A DNA stretch of 46,375 nt from a virus, in the IMG/VR virus record IMGVR_UViG_3300032265_002872, positions 1 through 46,375 of that record; one strand, written 5' to 3'. Below are positions 32,830-41,240 of the stretch, one piece after another. Every line of letters begins with the position of its first letter. Position 1 is the first letter of the stretch. A program made the translations under genes and the position numbers. A model generated the notes under the pieces. It had not been told where the DNA came from and searched no databases. It worked only from the letters and a program-made list of their open reading frames with translations.

Positions 32830-33922
32830 ATTTAATGAATTGAGAAATGTGCATATTGAAATAAGCACTAGGTGTCAGGCATCGTGTCCTATGTGTCCCC
32901 GTAAATTTCACGGAGGAGTTGAAAATACAAATTTAAAGATTGCCGATTGGACCTTTGAAGAATTTGTAGAAATATTCAATGTTGAATTGTTAAAGCAATT
33001 AGATTCAATAATCATATGTGGAAACTTTGGAGATCCTATTATGAATGACAATTTAATTAAAATGTGTCAATATGTAAAGGATGGCAATCCGGAAATTAGT
33101 ATTCGATTACACACAAATGGCGGAGCGAGAAGTACCAAATGGTGGAAAGAACTATATCATGCCCTTCCAAAGAATCATATGGTATACTTTGGAATCGATG
33201 GATTAGAAGATACTAACCACATATATCGTATAGGAGTAAACTATAACATTGTTATAAAGAACGCTCAAGCATTTATAGAAGAAGGCGGTTTGGCAGAATG
33301 GGTTTTTATCAAATTCAAGCATAACCAACATCAAGAGCAAGAAGTAGAAGAGTTAAGTAAGTCATTAGGATTCAATAGATTTACTGTAAAAAATACTACA
33401 AGATTTATCGGTGAAAACAAATATAGTGTGTTAAATGAAAAAGGAGAAGTCGATTATTATCTTGAGCCTCCTACAGATAACAAGGTTGTTTTCATGGATT
33501 ATAAAATGATCAAAGAGTATCGATCAATAATGGAAGAATCTGATATCAGCTGTGTCGCTCTTAAAAACAAAGAAATTTATATAGATGCCCATAAGAATGT
33601 ATTTCCGTGTTGTTTTCTAGCAAGCACTCCCTATCATTATACACCTAATACTCCTCCAGAAACCGAAACAAAAGAAATTATAAGAGGCATACTAGGAGAT
33701 ATACAAATACAATATCAACAACTTATTGTATCTTTAGGAGGGATAGATAATCTTAATGCTATCAATAATTCCATCGAACACATAATGTCTAGACATGGAT
33801 GGCAAACAGTTTGGGACAAATATTGGACTTCAAAGAAGTTGATTACCTGTTTTAGAGTGTGCGGTAAGACCAACACTTCTAAACCAAATGATCAATTTGT
33901 AAAACGTATTATAAATGACTAA
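32822..33922 (+). CDS. Radical-SAM enzyme with SPASM-like C-terminus
   Basis: 366 residues. Cluster motif at Cys18/22/25 (CQASCPMC). The SAM glycine motif is GNFGDP rather than GGEP, a variant common in a branch of SPASM enzymes. LHTNGG and YFGIDGLEDTNHIYR follow as expected. C-terminal cysteines (SCVALKN, FPCCFL, and TCFRVCG) are consistent with an auxiliary cluster. Overlaps both flanking genes by 8 bases. Related proteins modify peptides or tailor small molecules; substrate unknown. Confidence 0.88.
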   Translation: MFKFNELRNVHIEISTRCQASCPMCPRKFHGGVENTNLKIADWTFEEFVEIFNVELLKQLDSIIICGNFGDPIMNDNLIKMCQYVKDGNPEISIRLHTNGGARSTKWWKELYHALPKNHMVYFGIDGLEDTNHIYRIGVNYNIVIKNAQAFIEEGGLAEWVFIKFKHNQHQEQEVEELSKSLGFNRFTVKNTTRFIGENKYSVLNEKGEVDYYLEPPTDNKVVFMDYKMIKEYRSIMEESDISCVALKNKEIYIDAHKNVFPCCFLASTPYHYTPNTPPETETKEIIRGILGDIQIQYQQLIVSLGGIDNLNAINNSIEHIMSRHGWQTVWDKYWTSKKLITCFRVCGKTNTSKPNDQFVKRIIND

Positions 33923-34994
33923 ATTCCATACTATTGACATTTCAAATGAAATGCCTTTCCTAGTTTCCTGGGACTTAGGTCGCCGATGTAATTACGATTG
34001 TAGTTACTGCCCCCCACATAGGCATGACAACACAAGTGAACACGCATCATTAGAAGAATTAAAAGCAGGAGCTGAATTTGTGTTTGAATATATTTCTTTA
34101 ATAATCAAACATAAGAAACATAAAACGGTTTCAATTAGTTTTACGGGGGGCGAGCCCACTGTAAATCCAGAGTTTATTAATTTTTCAAGATACGTTAAGG
34201 ATCTTTATCAGCAGAAGTATTCTAATCAATTTAAATTAATTTTAGATCTAACCACTAACGGAGCAATGAGTAAAAAAATAGCCAATGGCGTTTTAGAAAT
34301 ATTCAATCATGTTACTGTGAGTTACCATACTGAAGAAAAACTTAAGACCAAAGAACAATCATTAGAAAGAATATATCAACTGTTTGACGGCGGCATGGAC
34401 CTGAAGGTAAATGTTATGTTACATGCTATAAATTTTGATGAATGTAAAGCAGTAATGGAACAACTCAAATCTAGAAATATAAGCTATATTCCTAGAGCAA
34501 TAGGAGAAGAACCAAATTCAAAATTTGCTCACAGGTACACACAAGAACAAATAGATTGGTTTCAAAACTATTGGGGACAAGATGCGAATAAAACTTTAAC
34601 CGGAAGGCCGTGCTGTGGAGGGAGATCTTTCAAAACTTGCGGAGAATCCGGAGTTAGTGAAGTTAAATTTATAAATTATCGAAACTTTCAAAATTGGCAT
34701 TGTTCAGTTAATTGGTATTTCCTACATATTGAACAACAAACAGACAGTGTATATCATCATCAAACTTGTCAAGCAAGATTTGACGGAACTCGAGGTCCGA
34801 TTGGAAAAATTAGTAAAGGTACTGATATTATAGAAAATTTAAAGCATCAACTGCTCAATAATTCAATGCCAACTATAGTATGCCCTAATAACATATGTGG
34901 GTGTGGATTATGTACTCCAAAAAGCAAGAACAAAGATGATTATTTTAAAATAATAGGCAATACTGTAGATACTTCTATTTTGTATAAAGATTAA
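33915..34994 (+). CDS. Radical-SAM enzyme
   Basis: 359 residues. CNYDCSYC gives Cys25/29/32 and FTGGEPT lies at about 77-82, followed by LTTNGAMS and VSYHTEE. The opening SWDLGRRCNYDCSYC and cysteine-rich end (PCCGGRS, WHCSVNW, CQARFDG, CPNNICGCGLC) match the proteins at 29377 and 45622, so this is a phage paralogue family. The final CGCGLC-type cluster is denser than in the 29377 copy. 8-base overlap with the gene before it; the next starts one base after its stop. Confidence 0.88.
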   Translation: MTKFHTIDISNEMPFLVSWDLGRRCNYDCSYCPPHRHDNTSEHASLEELKAGAEFVFEYISLIIKHKKHKTVSISFTGGEPTVNPEFINFSRYVKDLYQQKYSNQFKLILDLTTNGAMSKKIANGVLEIFNHVTVSYHTEEKLKTKEQSLERIYQLFDGGMDLKVNVMLHAINFDECKAVMEQLKSRNISYIPRAIGEEPNSKFAHRYTQEQIDWFQNYWGQDANKTLTGRPCCGGRSFKTCGESGVSEVKFINYRNFQNWHCSVNWYFLHIEQQTDSVYHHQTCQARFDGTRGPIGKISKGTDIIENLKHQLLNNSMPTIVCPNNICGCGLCTPKSKNKDDYFKIIGNTVDTSILYKD

Positions 34995-34995
34995 T

Positions 34996-35715
34996 ATGAA
35001 AGTAGATGCTGAGAAAATTATTAATGAAACTATAGAGGTATTCAAAAACTCAGGAGCGAATAAGCTATTCAAAGAGTTTGTAACAGAATATGATTATAGA
35101 CTGTTACACCCCTATCCATTAACTGCTACAACTATAAGTATAGATCCTATACAGTTTAAAAAAGAAATAAAAAAATGGGATTCAGTTTTTGAGCGGTGGG
35201 GCAAAGATCATACACATCTTTCAAGATACGGTGCTTCATTAGTTAACCAAGATGGTTCATTTTTAAAAGACGACCCAATTAATGGATCACTAATGGCATG
35301 GAATAAAGACAATCCAGATATGCCATTAATAGAAACTGATTGTCGTAAACCTACAGATCTAATGTCATTGCCTTCGTTGTCGTCATTAGACATCTTTAAA
35401 GGTTATTGGTGTAGAAGCAACATCCTTAAATGGAATCGTGAAGCAAAATTTCTACCACATATTGATACCATTGTTCCTAGTCCTTGGATTAGACTATGGG
35501 CCAGTATGGACGATAATATTATTATTAGATTTTACAACAAAGTAACAGGAGAATTAGAATCAGCCAGTTTTGAGCCGGGAAGAATATATTTAATTGATAC
35601 CAGCTTAGTACATGATGCGTATGCTACTGGAGATAACAGTTTCCAATTATTTCTTAGTCTAATACCTAGTGCGGTTTCTTTAGTTTCTGTTGTAATAGAT
35701 TCCAAGCATTTTTAA
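34996..35715 (+). CDS. Probable Fe(II)/2-oxoglutarate oxygenase-like protein
   Basis: 239 residues. His155-x-Asp157 (LPHIDTI) and a distal His206 (LVHDAYAT) fit a 2-His-1-Asp iron site on a beta-helix fold; Trp-Ile-Arg-Leu-Trp after the HxD recalls AspH-type oxygenases. The usual Arg about 10 residues after the last His is replaced by Gln (SFQLFLSL), which weakens the 2-oxoglutarate prediction. Its last 50 bases overlap, antisense, the end of the convergent PP-loop gene. Last gene of the 29377-35715 operon. Confidence 0.6.
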   Translation: MKVDAEKIINETIEVFKNSGANKLFKEFVTEYDYRLLHPYPLTATTISIDPIQFKKEIKKWDSVFERWGKDHTHLSRYGASLVNQDGSFLKDDPINGSLMAWNKDNPDMPLIETDCRKPTDLMSLPSLSSLDIFKGYWCRSNILKWNREAKFLPHIDTIVPSPWIRLWASMDDNIIIRFYNKVTGELESASFEPGRIYLIDTSLVHDAYATGDNSFQLFLSLIPSAVSLVSVVIDSKHF

Positions 35716-36514
35716 CAGTATCATTAGCATACCTAGTATTGTCTTCTACTCCTAATTTGGCAAAGGCGTCAAATCTTTGTTGACAATTAAAACAAATACC
35801 ACAATGTGTATGATCATTTCTAATAGTATCTGTTACACAAGAATGTGTTTGTTGTGCTAAATCAAGACAACCTAGCTGTCTATAAAGATCAACAACTTCA
35901 CTTTTATTTAAAGTATCAAACGGACGTTTAAGTTTCTCCTGGCCAATCGGGGATCGCAGCATCTTATATACCATTCCGGGTATGTCTAAATCTTTTACAT
36001 ATTCTAAAAATGTTCCTGTGGGTAGATGGAATTCTTCTATGATGCTTTTATATTTCAATGTATCTTTATAACAGGCATCAGTTATAGATTCGTATGTTGC
36101 TAACGTATCTTCTTTAAACTCAGCAACATCAAAAAATAACTTAGTGAATCCCCATAGCATAAATTCTACATTATATTCTTGTGCTATGTTATTGCTAATC
36201 TCTCTAACAGACTCTTCCATATTAGAAAAATGTAGATCTGTATCTACTTCAAAATAGTATACTGGTTTATCAAGTAGATCTGCGGCATTCTCAACATTGA
36301 TTTTAACATTTATATTACCATCTTCTTTACTCTGCGTAAACATGTTATCCGAATAAAGTAATACAACATTATCAGATCCATAATAGTCAATAGCCATACG
36401 AGCAATCAATGTAGATTCTAGTCCTCCGCTTACTGCTACTCCTACTTTTCCCCAAGTTAATGCAGGGAAATGATCTTCTATATTGTATATCGTGTTTGAC
36501 GGTTTTAATATCAT
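35666..36514 (-). CDS. PP-loop ATPase, QueC/ExsB-like
   Basis: 282 residues. The ATP-pyrophosphatase PP-loop is SGGLES (29-34). The C-terminus has four cysteines spaced C-x11-C-x2-C-x2-C (Cys226, 238, 241, 244; HCGICFNCQQRFDAF), the zinc site of QueC-type 7-cyano-7-deazaguanine synthases. It adenylates a carboxylate, which in QueC becomes a nitrile. No other deazaguanine genes (QueD, FolE, DpdA) are visible, so another substrate is possible. It is the downstream partner of a desaturase: its ATG comes after, and the desaturase overlaps it by ATGA. Confidence 0.75.
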   Translation of the reverse strand: MILKPSNTIYNIEDHFPALTWGKVGVAVSGGLESTLIARMAIDYYGSDNVVLLYSDNMFTQSKEDGNINVKINVENAADLLDKPVYYFEVDTDLHFSNMEESVREISNNIAQEYNVEFMLWGFTKLFFDVAEFKEDTLATYESITDACYKDTLKYKSIIEEFHLPTGTFLEYVKDLDIPGMVYKMLRSPIGQEKLKRPFDTLNKSEVVDLYRQLGCLDLAQQTHSCVTDTIRNDHTHCGICFNCQQRFDAFAKLGVEDNTRYANDTVKNAWNLLQQKLKKPH

Positions 36515-37293
36515 TTATAGTATTTCAGTGAGTCTGGCTTACCTAACAGTTGTATGGCCCATTTACCTAAATCAAGTTGCCACCAATACCAACCAAAATT
36601 ATATGCCCAGGGGTTGGAATGGTGGTTGTTATGCCATCCTTCACCCCACATATAAATCCCCATAACCCAAGTGCTTTTTGCAGAATCATTTTTAAGATCT
36701 GTATCAGTATGACCAATTAAATGTGCCCCAACTGTAATCCAAGAAATCGTGTGTAGACTAATCATAGTTGTGACCATAAATCCATACATAAACAAATTGA
36801 TATCAATCATTAATAGTAAAACCATGTAAGCAATTATAATTTTAAAATAATGTCTGTGAAAGAATTTATGATAGGGATCCTTTGTTAGATCCTTAACTAC
36901 TCTAGGGCTTACCTGATGCGGAGGCCAATAATTAAACCACGTTTTAATAATAGTCCAAAGACTTTGTCCGCTTACACGATGTGGATCCTTTTCTGTATCT
37001 GAGTATCTGTGATGAAGCCTATGTGTACCTGTCCACGTTATACTAGATCCTACTATATTAATAACTCCAAGGAAATGTAAAATTATAAGAATAAATTTAT
37101 TTCTAGGTTCCCAAGAACGATGACTGAACGCCCTATGCATTCCAAGGCTAACACCGACATGCATAATAACCCAAGAAGCTAAAATTGATAGTAACAAATA
37201 TTCAAAATTCCAATTGAACATAAGAACTAAGGGGCCTCCAAAGAAACAAAATCCCTGTAATAGTTTGATTCGTGTATTCCATGATAAATTCAT
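36511..37293 (-). CDS. Membrane fatty-acid desaturase (acyl-CoA desaturase-like)
   Basis: 260 residues with the His boxes HRAFSH (53-58), HRLHH (91-95) and HNNHH (221-225) and a further His191 in GAHLIGH, all needed for the di-iron centre. Hydrophobic helices at about 12-50, 65-82 and 150-190 form the membrane core. It differs from the desaturase at 1504 and is closer to a classical delta-9 enzyme (GWHNNHH, TDTEKDPH). GGAG precedes the ATG. In an operon of a 208-aa protein, this desaturase and the PP-loop gene. Membrane lipid change or acylation of a surface product are the likely roles. Confidence 0.9.
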   Translation of the reverse strand: MNLSWNTRIKLLQGFCFFGGPLVLMFNWNFEYLLLSILASWVIMHVGVSLGMHRAFSHRSWEPRNKFILIILHFLGVINIVGSSITWTGTHRLHHRYSDTEKDPHRVSGQSLWTIIKTWFNYWPPHQVSPRVVKDLTKDPYHKFFHRHYFKIIIAYMVLLLMIDINLFMYGFMVTTMISLHTISWITVGAHLIGHTDTDLKNDSAKSTWVMGIYMWGEGWHNNHHSNPWAYNFGWYWWQLDLGKWAIQLLGKPDSLKYYK

Positions 37294-37294
37294 A

Positions 37295-37921
37295 TTAATC
37301 TCCTGGGATTAGGTTATCCCAATGTTCTTGGTCTATTATTTTCTTATTCCAATTTTCCCACAGCTCAGAACTAGATTCATAATAGATATAATTCTGCCAG
37401 CACTTTTGTACATCAGCATTACATGTTTGTATATATCCATTTCCTAATTTCCAGCCAGGCATTCCGTTACATGCCGCTGTACTAAAAACTTTCCAGTAGC
37501 CTTTAGTTTTTTTCTTATATCTATTTTGGACTGCAACGAATTGAAGGTCAAAATTCTTAATTGTATTTAAAGGAATAACCACATGTATATAATATAATTT
37601 GAAAGCACCGGTAAGTCCTGATAAACTACTTTGTCTAAATTTTGGAAAAAGATACTCTCTATGTAATTGACGAGCAACATTCGCAGGATATCGGCCATCA
37701 TTGAACAAACCTGCCATGCCCACTGGCTCATGATCTTTTTTTGTAAAGATCACAGAATAACCAATATGATTTTCTAAAATAAGATTTTTAGGGGTGTATA
37801 TTTCCTTTAACCAACCATCCTCGCTTAGGCATAGGTTACGAACTTCCTCAAACTCGGAACATGACTCATGATAAATTTTATGATAAAAATCATCAGGATT
37901 TTCTAGAGAAATAGTATTCAT
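37295..37921 (-). CDS. Unrecognised phage protein, 208 aa, possibly acetyltransferase-like
   Basis: 208 residues. A strand-rich middle (YSVIFTKKDHEPVGMAGLFNDGR, split over about 55-77) resembles the central strands of GNAT acyltransferases, but no clear acetyl-CoA loop (Q/RxxGxG/A) is seen, so the link is weak. C-terminal half is Trp/Tyr/Asn-rich. It starts a minus-strand operon with the desaturase 1 base after its stop and has a late octamer 5 bases before its ATG. Confidence 0.6.
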   Translation of the reverse strand: MNTISLENPDDFYHKIYHESCSEFEEVRNLCLSEDGWLKEIYTPKNLILENHIGYSVIFTKKDHEPVGMAGLFNDGRYPANVARQLHREYLFPKFRQSSLSGLTGAFKLYYIHVVIPLNTIKNFDLQFVAVQNRYKKKTKGYWKVFSTAACNGMPGWKLGNGYIQTCNADVQKCWQNYIYYESSSELWENWNKKIIDQEHWDNLIPGD

Positions 37922-37926
37922 AACAA

Positions 37927-37934
37927 TATTTATT
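37927..37934 (-). promoter_or_regulatory. T4-like late promoter motif, 5 bases before ATG
   Basis: AATAAATA on the minus strand then TTGTT and the ATG at 37921. Faces away from the plus-strand motif at 37953-37960. Confidence 0.55.
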
Positions 37935-37952
37935 TTTGTTATCTACGCAGTA

Positions 37953-37960
37953 AATAAATA
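37953..37960 (+). promoter_or_regulatory. T4-like late promoter motif, 7 bases before ATG
   Basis: AATAAATA then TTATATC and the ATG at 37968, in the same 46-base divergent gap as the minus-strand motif at 37927-37934. Confidence 0.5.
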
Positions 37961-37967
37961 TTATATC

Positions 37968-38495
37968 ATGACACTAACAGAACAAAAAAAATTCCTAAAG
38001 AATTTAGTCGAGAATAAAGATACCATCTACTCAGAATATCAAGATGTTAAACGTCGAGCTCAGCCCTTGCCCGATTGGGACACCGGGTCAGTAGTTCCAA
38101 ATTGGAAAGGAATAGCTCTTTGGTGGGATTATAAACCTTGGCCTTTTACACAGCGTAAAATGCCCGTTACTACAGAATTAATTCGTTACGGACCAACTCA
38201 TCGTGCTAGTGGATTTCTTGTATTAGATCCGCATAGCAAGACACCCGAACATAATCATATTGATTGGGGACCAAAAATAATCCTACATTTACCTATCATC
38301 GTTCCAGAAGGTGATACTGGATTTTGGGTGGACGAGAAAATACATCATTGGAAAGAAGGAGAACTTTTTGCGTTTGATGTAACAAAAAACCATTATGGAT
38401 ATAACAACACAGATCAAGAACGTTGTTTGTTTGTGTTAGATTTTGATGCCAATGAATGGGGGGAAGCATTGTCCCCATTCATGACGTCAGGTTAA
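37968..38495 (+). CDS. Aspartyl/asparaginyl beta-hydroxylase-like oxygenase
   Basis: 175 residues matching the AspH domain: HNHIDWG with His95/His97 and Asp99, then LHLPIIVPEGDTGFW, the WKEGELFAFDVTKNHYGYNN segment with distal His142, and Arg152 (ERCLFVLDF). In AspH enzymes a His, a distal His and an Arg hold iron and 2-oxoglutarate while an Asp/Asn side chain of a protein is hydroxylated; bacterial relatives act on lipids or peptides. A single-gene plus unit whose end overlaps the convergent hydroxylase gene by 9 bases. Confidence 0.82.
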   Translation: MTLTEQKKFLKNLVENKDTIYSEYQDVKRRAQPLPDWDTGSVVPNWKGIALWWDYKPWPFTQRKMPVTTELIRYGPTHRASGFLVLDPHSKTPEHNHIDWGPKIILHLPIIVPEGDTGFWVDEKIHHWKEGELFAFDVTKNHYGYNNTDQERCLFVLDFDANEWGEALSPFMTSG

Positions 38496-39059
38496 CACTT
38501 CGCTAATAACTAGATGTATCCTAGGTTCCCAGCCACCGTTATAAACAAAATGGGGTTTAACAGTATTAATGTAATAGAAATGTCCATCGGCAGGAATATG
38601 ATAACAGCTAGCAGCCATAGCTCCTCCCCCTGTATATTCTCCTAACAAAGCAAACGGATTAGTTTCAAGTGCGAGATGATATCTCCTTTCCGTATCACTA
38701 TGGATGGTTAATCCGGTCTTGGGCATCAATCGCATATATCTAATACGACCAAATCTTGTATCTTGCTGTTTTGATAATTGATTTAAAATTGTCCGTGTGT
38801 AGGATGGTAGAAATGGGTTTATTTCAGTAAAGTCGGATTCTTTTCCTAAAATTTCACCTGTCTGTTTATCAATTAAACTGCCGTCGGCATCGAGCCACGG
38901 GTTTGCCGCATCGGGGCGAAAACTAACACCTATTTGATTTCCCGATGATTTTCTAACAAAGTCTTCAGGAGGCCAAGGATGGTATTCTAAAAGTTCATTT
39001 AAATCTTTTTGCGCTTGCTCCAAATCTACTGAGATGTTTATTTTTTCTATAAAATTCAT
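38487..39059 (-). CDS. Aspartyl/asparaginyl beta-hydroxylase-like oxygenase
   Basis: 190 residues from the ATG at 39059 (ATGA overlap with the PP-loop gene); an in-frame ATG at 39080 is less likely. AspH-type residues: His120-x-Asp122 (LTIHSDTERRYHLAL), distal His170 (TVKPHFVYNGG) and Arg180 (PRIHLVIS). The motif RYMRLMPKTGL before the iron site is typical of the family. Last gene of a minus-strand operon: twitch radical-SAM, B12-type radical-SAM, PP-loop ATPase and this hydroxylase, so the four may build one product. Confidence 0.82.
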   Translation of the reverse strand: MNFIEKINISVDLEQAQKDLNELLEYHPWPPEDFVRKSSGNQIGVSFRPDAANPWLDADGSLIDKQTGEILGKESDFTEINPFLPSYTRTILNQLSKQQDTRFGRIRYMRLMPKTGLTIHSDTERRYHLALETNPFALLGEYTGGGAMAASCYHIPADGHFYYINTVKPHFVYNGGWEPRIHLVISEVLT

Positions 39060-39748
39060 TCTAATCTTCCAAATGCCCATTGTCTTTCATCGCACCACCA
39101 ACACTTACGGCAATGCCCTCTAACTGTTTTGGGATCTTCGCAGCTTCTTGTTAGAGGAAATAATGATTCCAAAATGTTTTTTCCTTTATAAAGTTCTGCT
39201 ATATCTTTTTTATTAATTTCAAAGAAAGGCTTATACTCTATAAATTCTCTATCGTCTTTTGTAAAGTAGCGATAAGTTTCTTTTTTAACATGTTCACTAC
39301 GTTTTAATTCTACATCTTCTAATACCTTGTAATTAAAGTTTTCCTGTTCTTCCCTAGGCGGATTAGTTGTGATTCCAGAATATAGAATTTGAAATTTGCT
39401 ATGCTTAAAATTTTCATAATTTCTAATATGAAATTGGTCTTCTAGTTCGTTAGGAGTCCACGTATAACCATCGGGTGGATGATAAAAAATATGTTCTTTA
39501 AAAATATCGTTAACATCCAACAATTTCTTTATCTTACCTATAACTTCTAACGCAATAAAAGCAAATGGTCTTTTGTAATCAACTGTAATAGGTTGTATTG
39601 TTACCGGTATATTTTCATTTTTAATTTTTTCTGCTAGTAAATAACAAAGTACTGCGCTATCAGCCCCGCCGCTTATCCATATACCAATACTTGAAACATC
39701 CACTCCTAGCGGAGTTTTATTAGGAATAACTATATTAATTTTTTTCAT
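39056..39748 (-). CDS. PP-loop ATPase, QueC-like
   Basis: 230 residues, close to the normal QueC length. SGGADS at 26-31 is the PP-loop, and Cys203, 213, 216 and 219 (SCEDPKTVRGHCRKCWWCDE) form the QueC-type zinc site, spaced C-x9-C-x2-C-x2-C, followed by a Gln-Trp-Ala-Phe string. Only this pattern ties it to QueC; the middle is divergent. Overlaps the B12-type radical-SAM gene upstream by 14 bases and the hydroxylase by 4. It may activate a carboxylate as part of the same route, such as amide or nitrile formation. Confidence 0.75.
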   Translation of the reverse strand: MKKINIVIPNKTPLGVDVSSIGIWISGGADSAVLCYLLAEKIKNENIPVTIQPITVDYKRPFAFIALEVIGKIKKLLDVNDIFKEHIFYHPPDGYTWTPNELEDQFHIRNYENFKHSKFQILYSGITTNPPREEQENFNYKVLEDVELKRSEHVKKETYRYFTKDDREFIEYKPFFEINKKDIAELYKGKNILESLFPLTRSCEDPKTVRGHCRKCWWCDERQWAFGRLE

Positions 39749-41240
39749 TAATATTTTTTTCTAGCATCGCAATCAAATTTGGAAAGTATTCTTTCACAGG
39801 ATCTGTTATACTGTTACCTTTTCCGTATACAATCTGTTCTATTACAGGTTTTGGTTTTTTATCCATCTCGTCATTCATTTCTATAATGATTTCGTATGCA
39901 CGTTGAAAACTTAGTATATCAGTTCCGTCATTTTTAAACCAATATTCGTGTTTTTCCAAATCAGGAATACTATATCCATGTTTTTCGTAAGTTCGATCTA
40001 ATTCACTAGTTGGGTGGTTAGGGTATGTTCCTACAGGGTGAATCATTAATGGAAAATACCATACTCTATGAACAGGCGATTCGGGTCTCAAAAACCAATC
40101 AGCGGATGCTCTAACATCTGCATATGATTCTCCGGGCAAACCAACTATATATCCTGCGTTGACACTGATCTTATCTCCCCAAATTTTTTCAGCATCGTAT
40201 AGAGCCTGTTTGCGTTTCTCTTGACTCATTCCTTTTCCAATTAATCTAGCAGCACCTGGATGAAATGTCTCAATTCCAAAGAAACAACTAACCATTCCCA
40301 TATCTAAAAGCAACTGAGCCTGTTCTGGATTCATGGCCAGAACATCTAATCGGAGATAACAGCGGAACTTGGGCTTAAACGGTAATTGTTTAATTACTTC
40401 AACCATGTACTGTAATTTTTCGGTAGAATCGTTTACAGTATCGTCTGCTATATAATAATCTGTAATGCCCCAACGTTCATAATTTTCAAGTAATTCTTTA
40501 TATAAAGCATCTTTTCCTTTAATGTAACTTGCTATATCTTTTTTACCTATTAAAGGAAAAGCACAATATAAACATTTAAATCGGCAACCACGAGCTGCTT
40601 CTAATGTTAATATCTCATCGCTACGTATTTGATCGTACTCTGTATATCTTGTAAAACTATCAACCCAGCCCCAGTCTCTACTTTCAGCATGAGAATCGTG
40701 ATTAATTAACTTATTCCAAATTCTTCTAGGTTGTTCTAAGAAATCTAAAATTTCAGTTTCCGCATAGCCCGACATAAAATAGTCTGCGGGAAAATCAGGG
40801 TACCAGTCAATTTTTGCTCCACCCAATAAAATCTTAGTTTTTGGATTGTATTTTTTAACTACATCTACCCAAATTTGTCCTTGCCCTAGCGCAACAAATT
40901 CTGTAAATACCTTGGGTATTGTTTTTTCTTTAGGACGATACTGATCTGATACCATATCTCTTAGACTAGCAGATAAATTTACCGATTGTTCATTTTGTTT
41001 ATATTTTCTATAGGGCCACCAAGTTGTGCTAAATCCAACAAATTTTGTGTCTGGTCCGATAGATAATGATAGAATTTTATCCCAAGTATCTATGGTTAGG
41101 GCTGCAGAAAAGTCTATCACTAAAACAGTATATCCGCGTTCTCTTAAATGTGTAGCTATACGATGTGCTCCGTAGCCCCTAGTCCAATGAGGATATGTAG
41201 GTGTTTCAGTTAATATAATAGCATCAAAATTATTGGTCAT
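39735..41240 (-). CDS. Radical-SAM enzyme with B12-binding-like N-terminal domain
   Basis: 501 residues. The N-terminal about 170 residues form a Rossmann-like cobalamin-binding-type domain (GAHRIATHLRERGYTVLVID, ILLGGAKIDWYP); the classical DxHxxG is absent, as in many members of this class. The radical-SAM core starts at Cys219/223/226 (CRFKCLYC), with ADDTVND, FGIETFHPGA and AGYIVGLPGESYAD as later barrel strands. B12-type enzymes often methylate unreactive carbons or rearrange rings. It is flanked in overlap by the twitch-type radical-SAM gene and a PP-loop gene. Confidence 0.87.
   Translation of the reverse strand: MTNNFDAIILTETPTYPHWTRGYGAHRIATHLRERGYTVLVIDFSAALTIDTWDKILSLSIGPDTKFVGFSTTWWPYRKYKQNEQSVNLSASLRDMVSDQYRPKEKTIPKVFTEFVALGQGQIWVDVVKKYNPKTKILLGGAKIDWYPDFPADYFMSGYAETEILDFLEQPRRIWNKLINHDSHAESRDWGWVDSFTRYTEYDQIRSDEILTLEAARGCRFKCLYCAFPLIGKKDIASYIKGKDALYKELLENYERWGITDYYIADDTVNDSTEKLQYMVEVIKQLPFKPKFRCYLRLDVLAMNPEQAQLLLDMGMVSCFFGIETFHPGAARLIGKGMSQEKRKQALYDAEKIWGDKISVNAGYIVGLPGESYADVRASADWFLRPESPVHRVWYFPLMIHPVGTYPNHPTSELDRTYEKHGYSIPDLEKHEYWFKNDGTDILSFQRAYEIIIEMNDEMDKKPKPVIEQIVYGKGNSITDPVKEYFPNLIAMLEKNINEKN

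Noticed and set aside
35666-39748. 7-deazaguanine DNA-modification cluster
   Set aside because: Only QueC-like proteins are visible; the radical-SAM proteins are longer than QueE and carry extra clusters, and no FolE, QueD or DpdA-like gene is seen.
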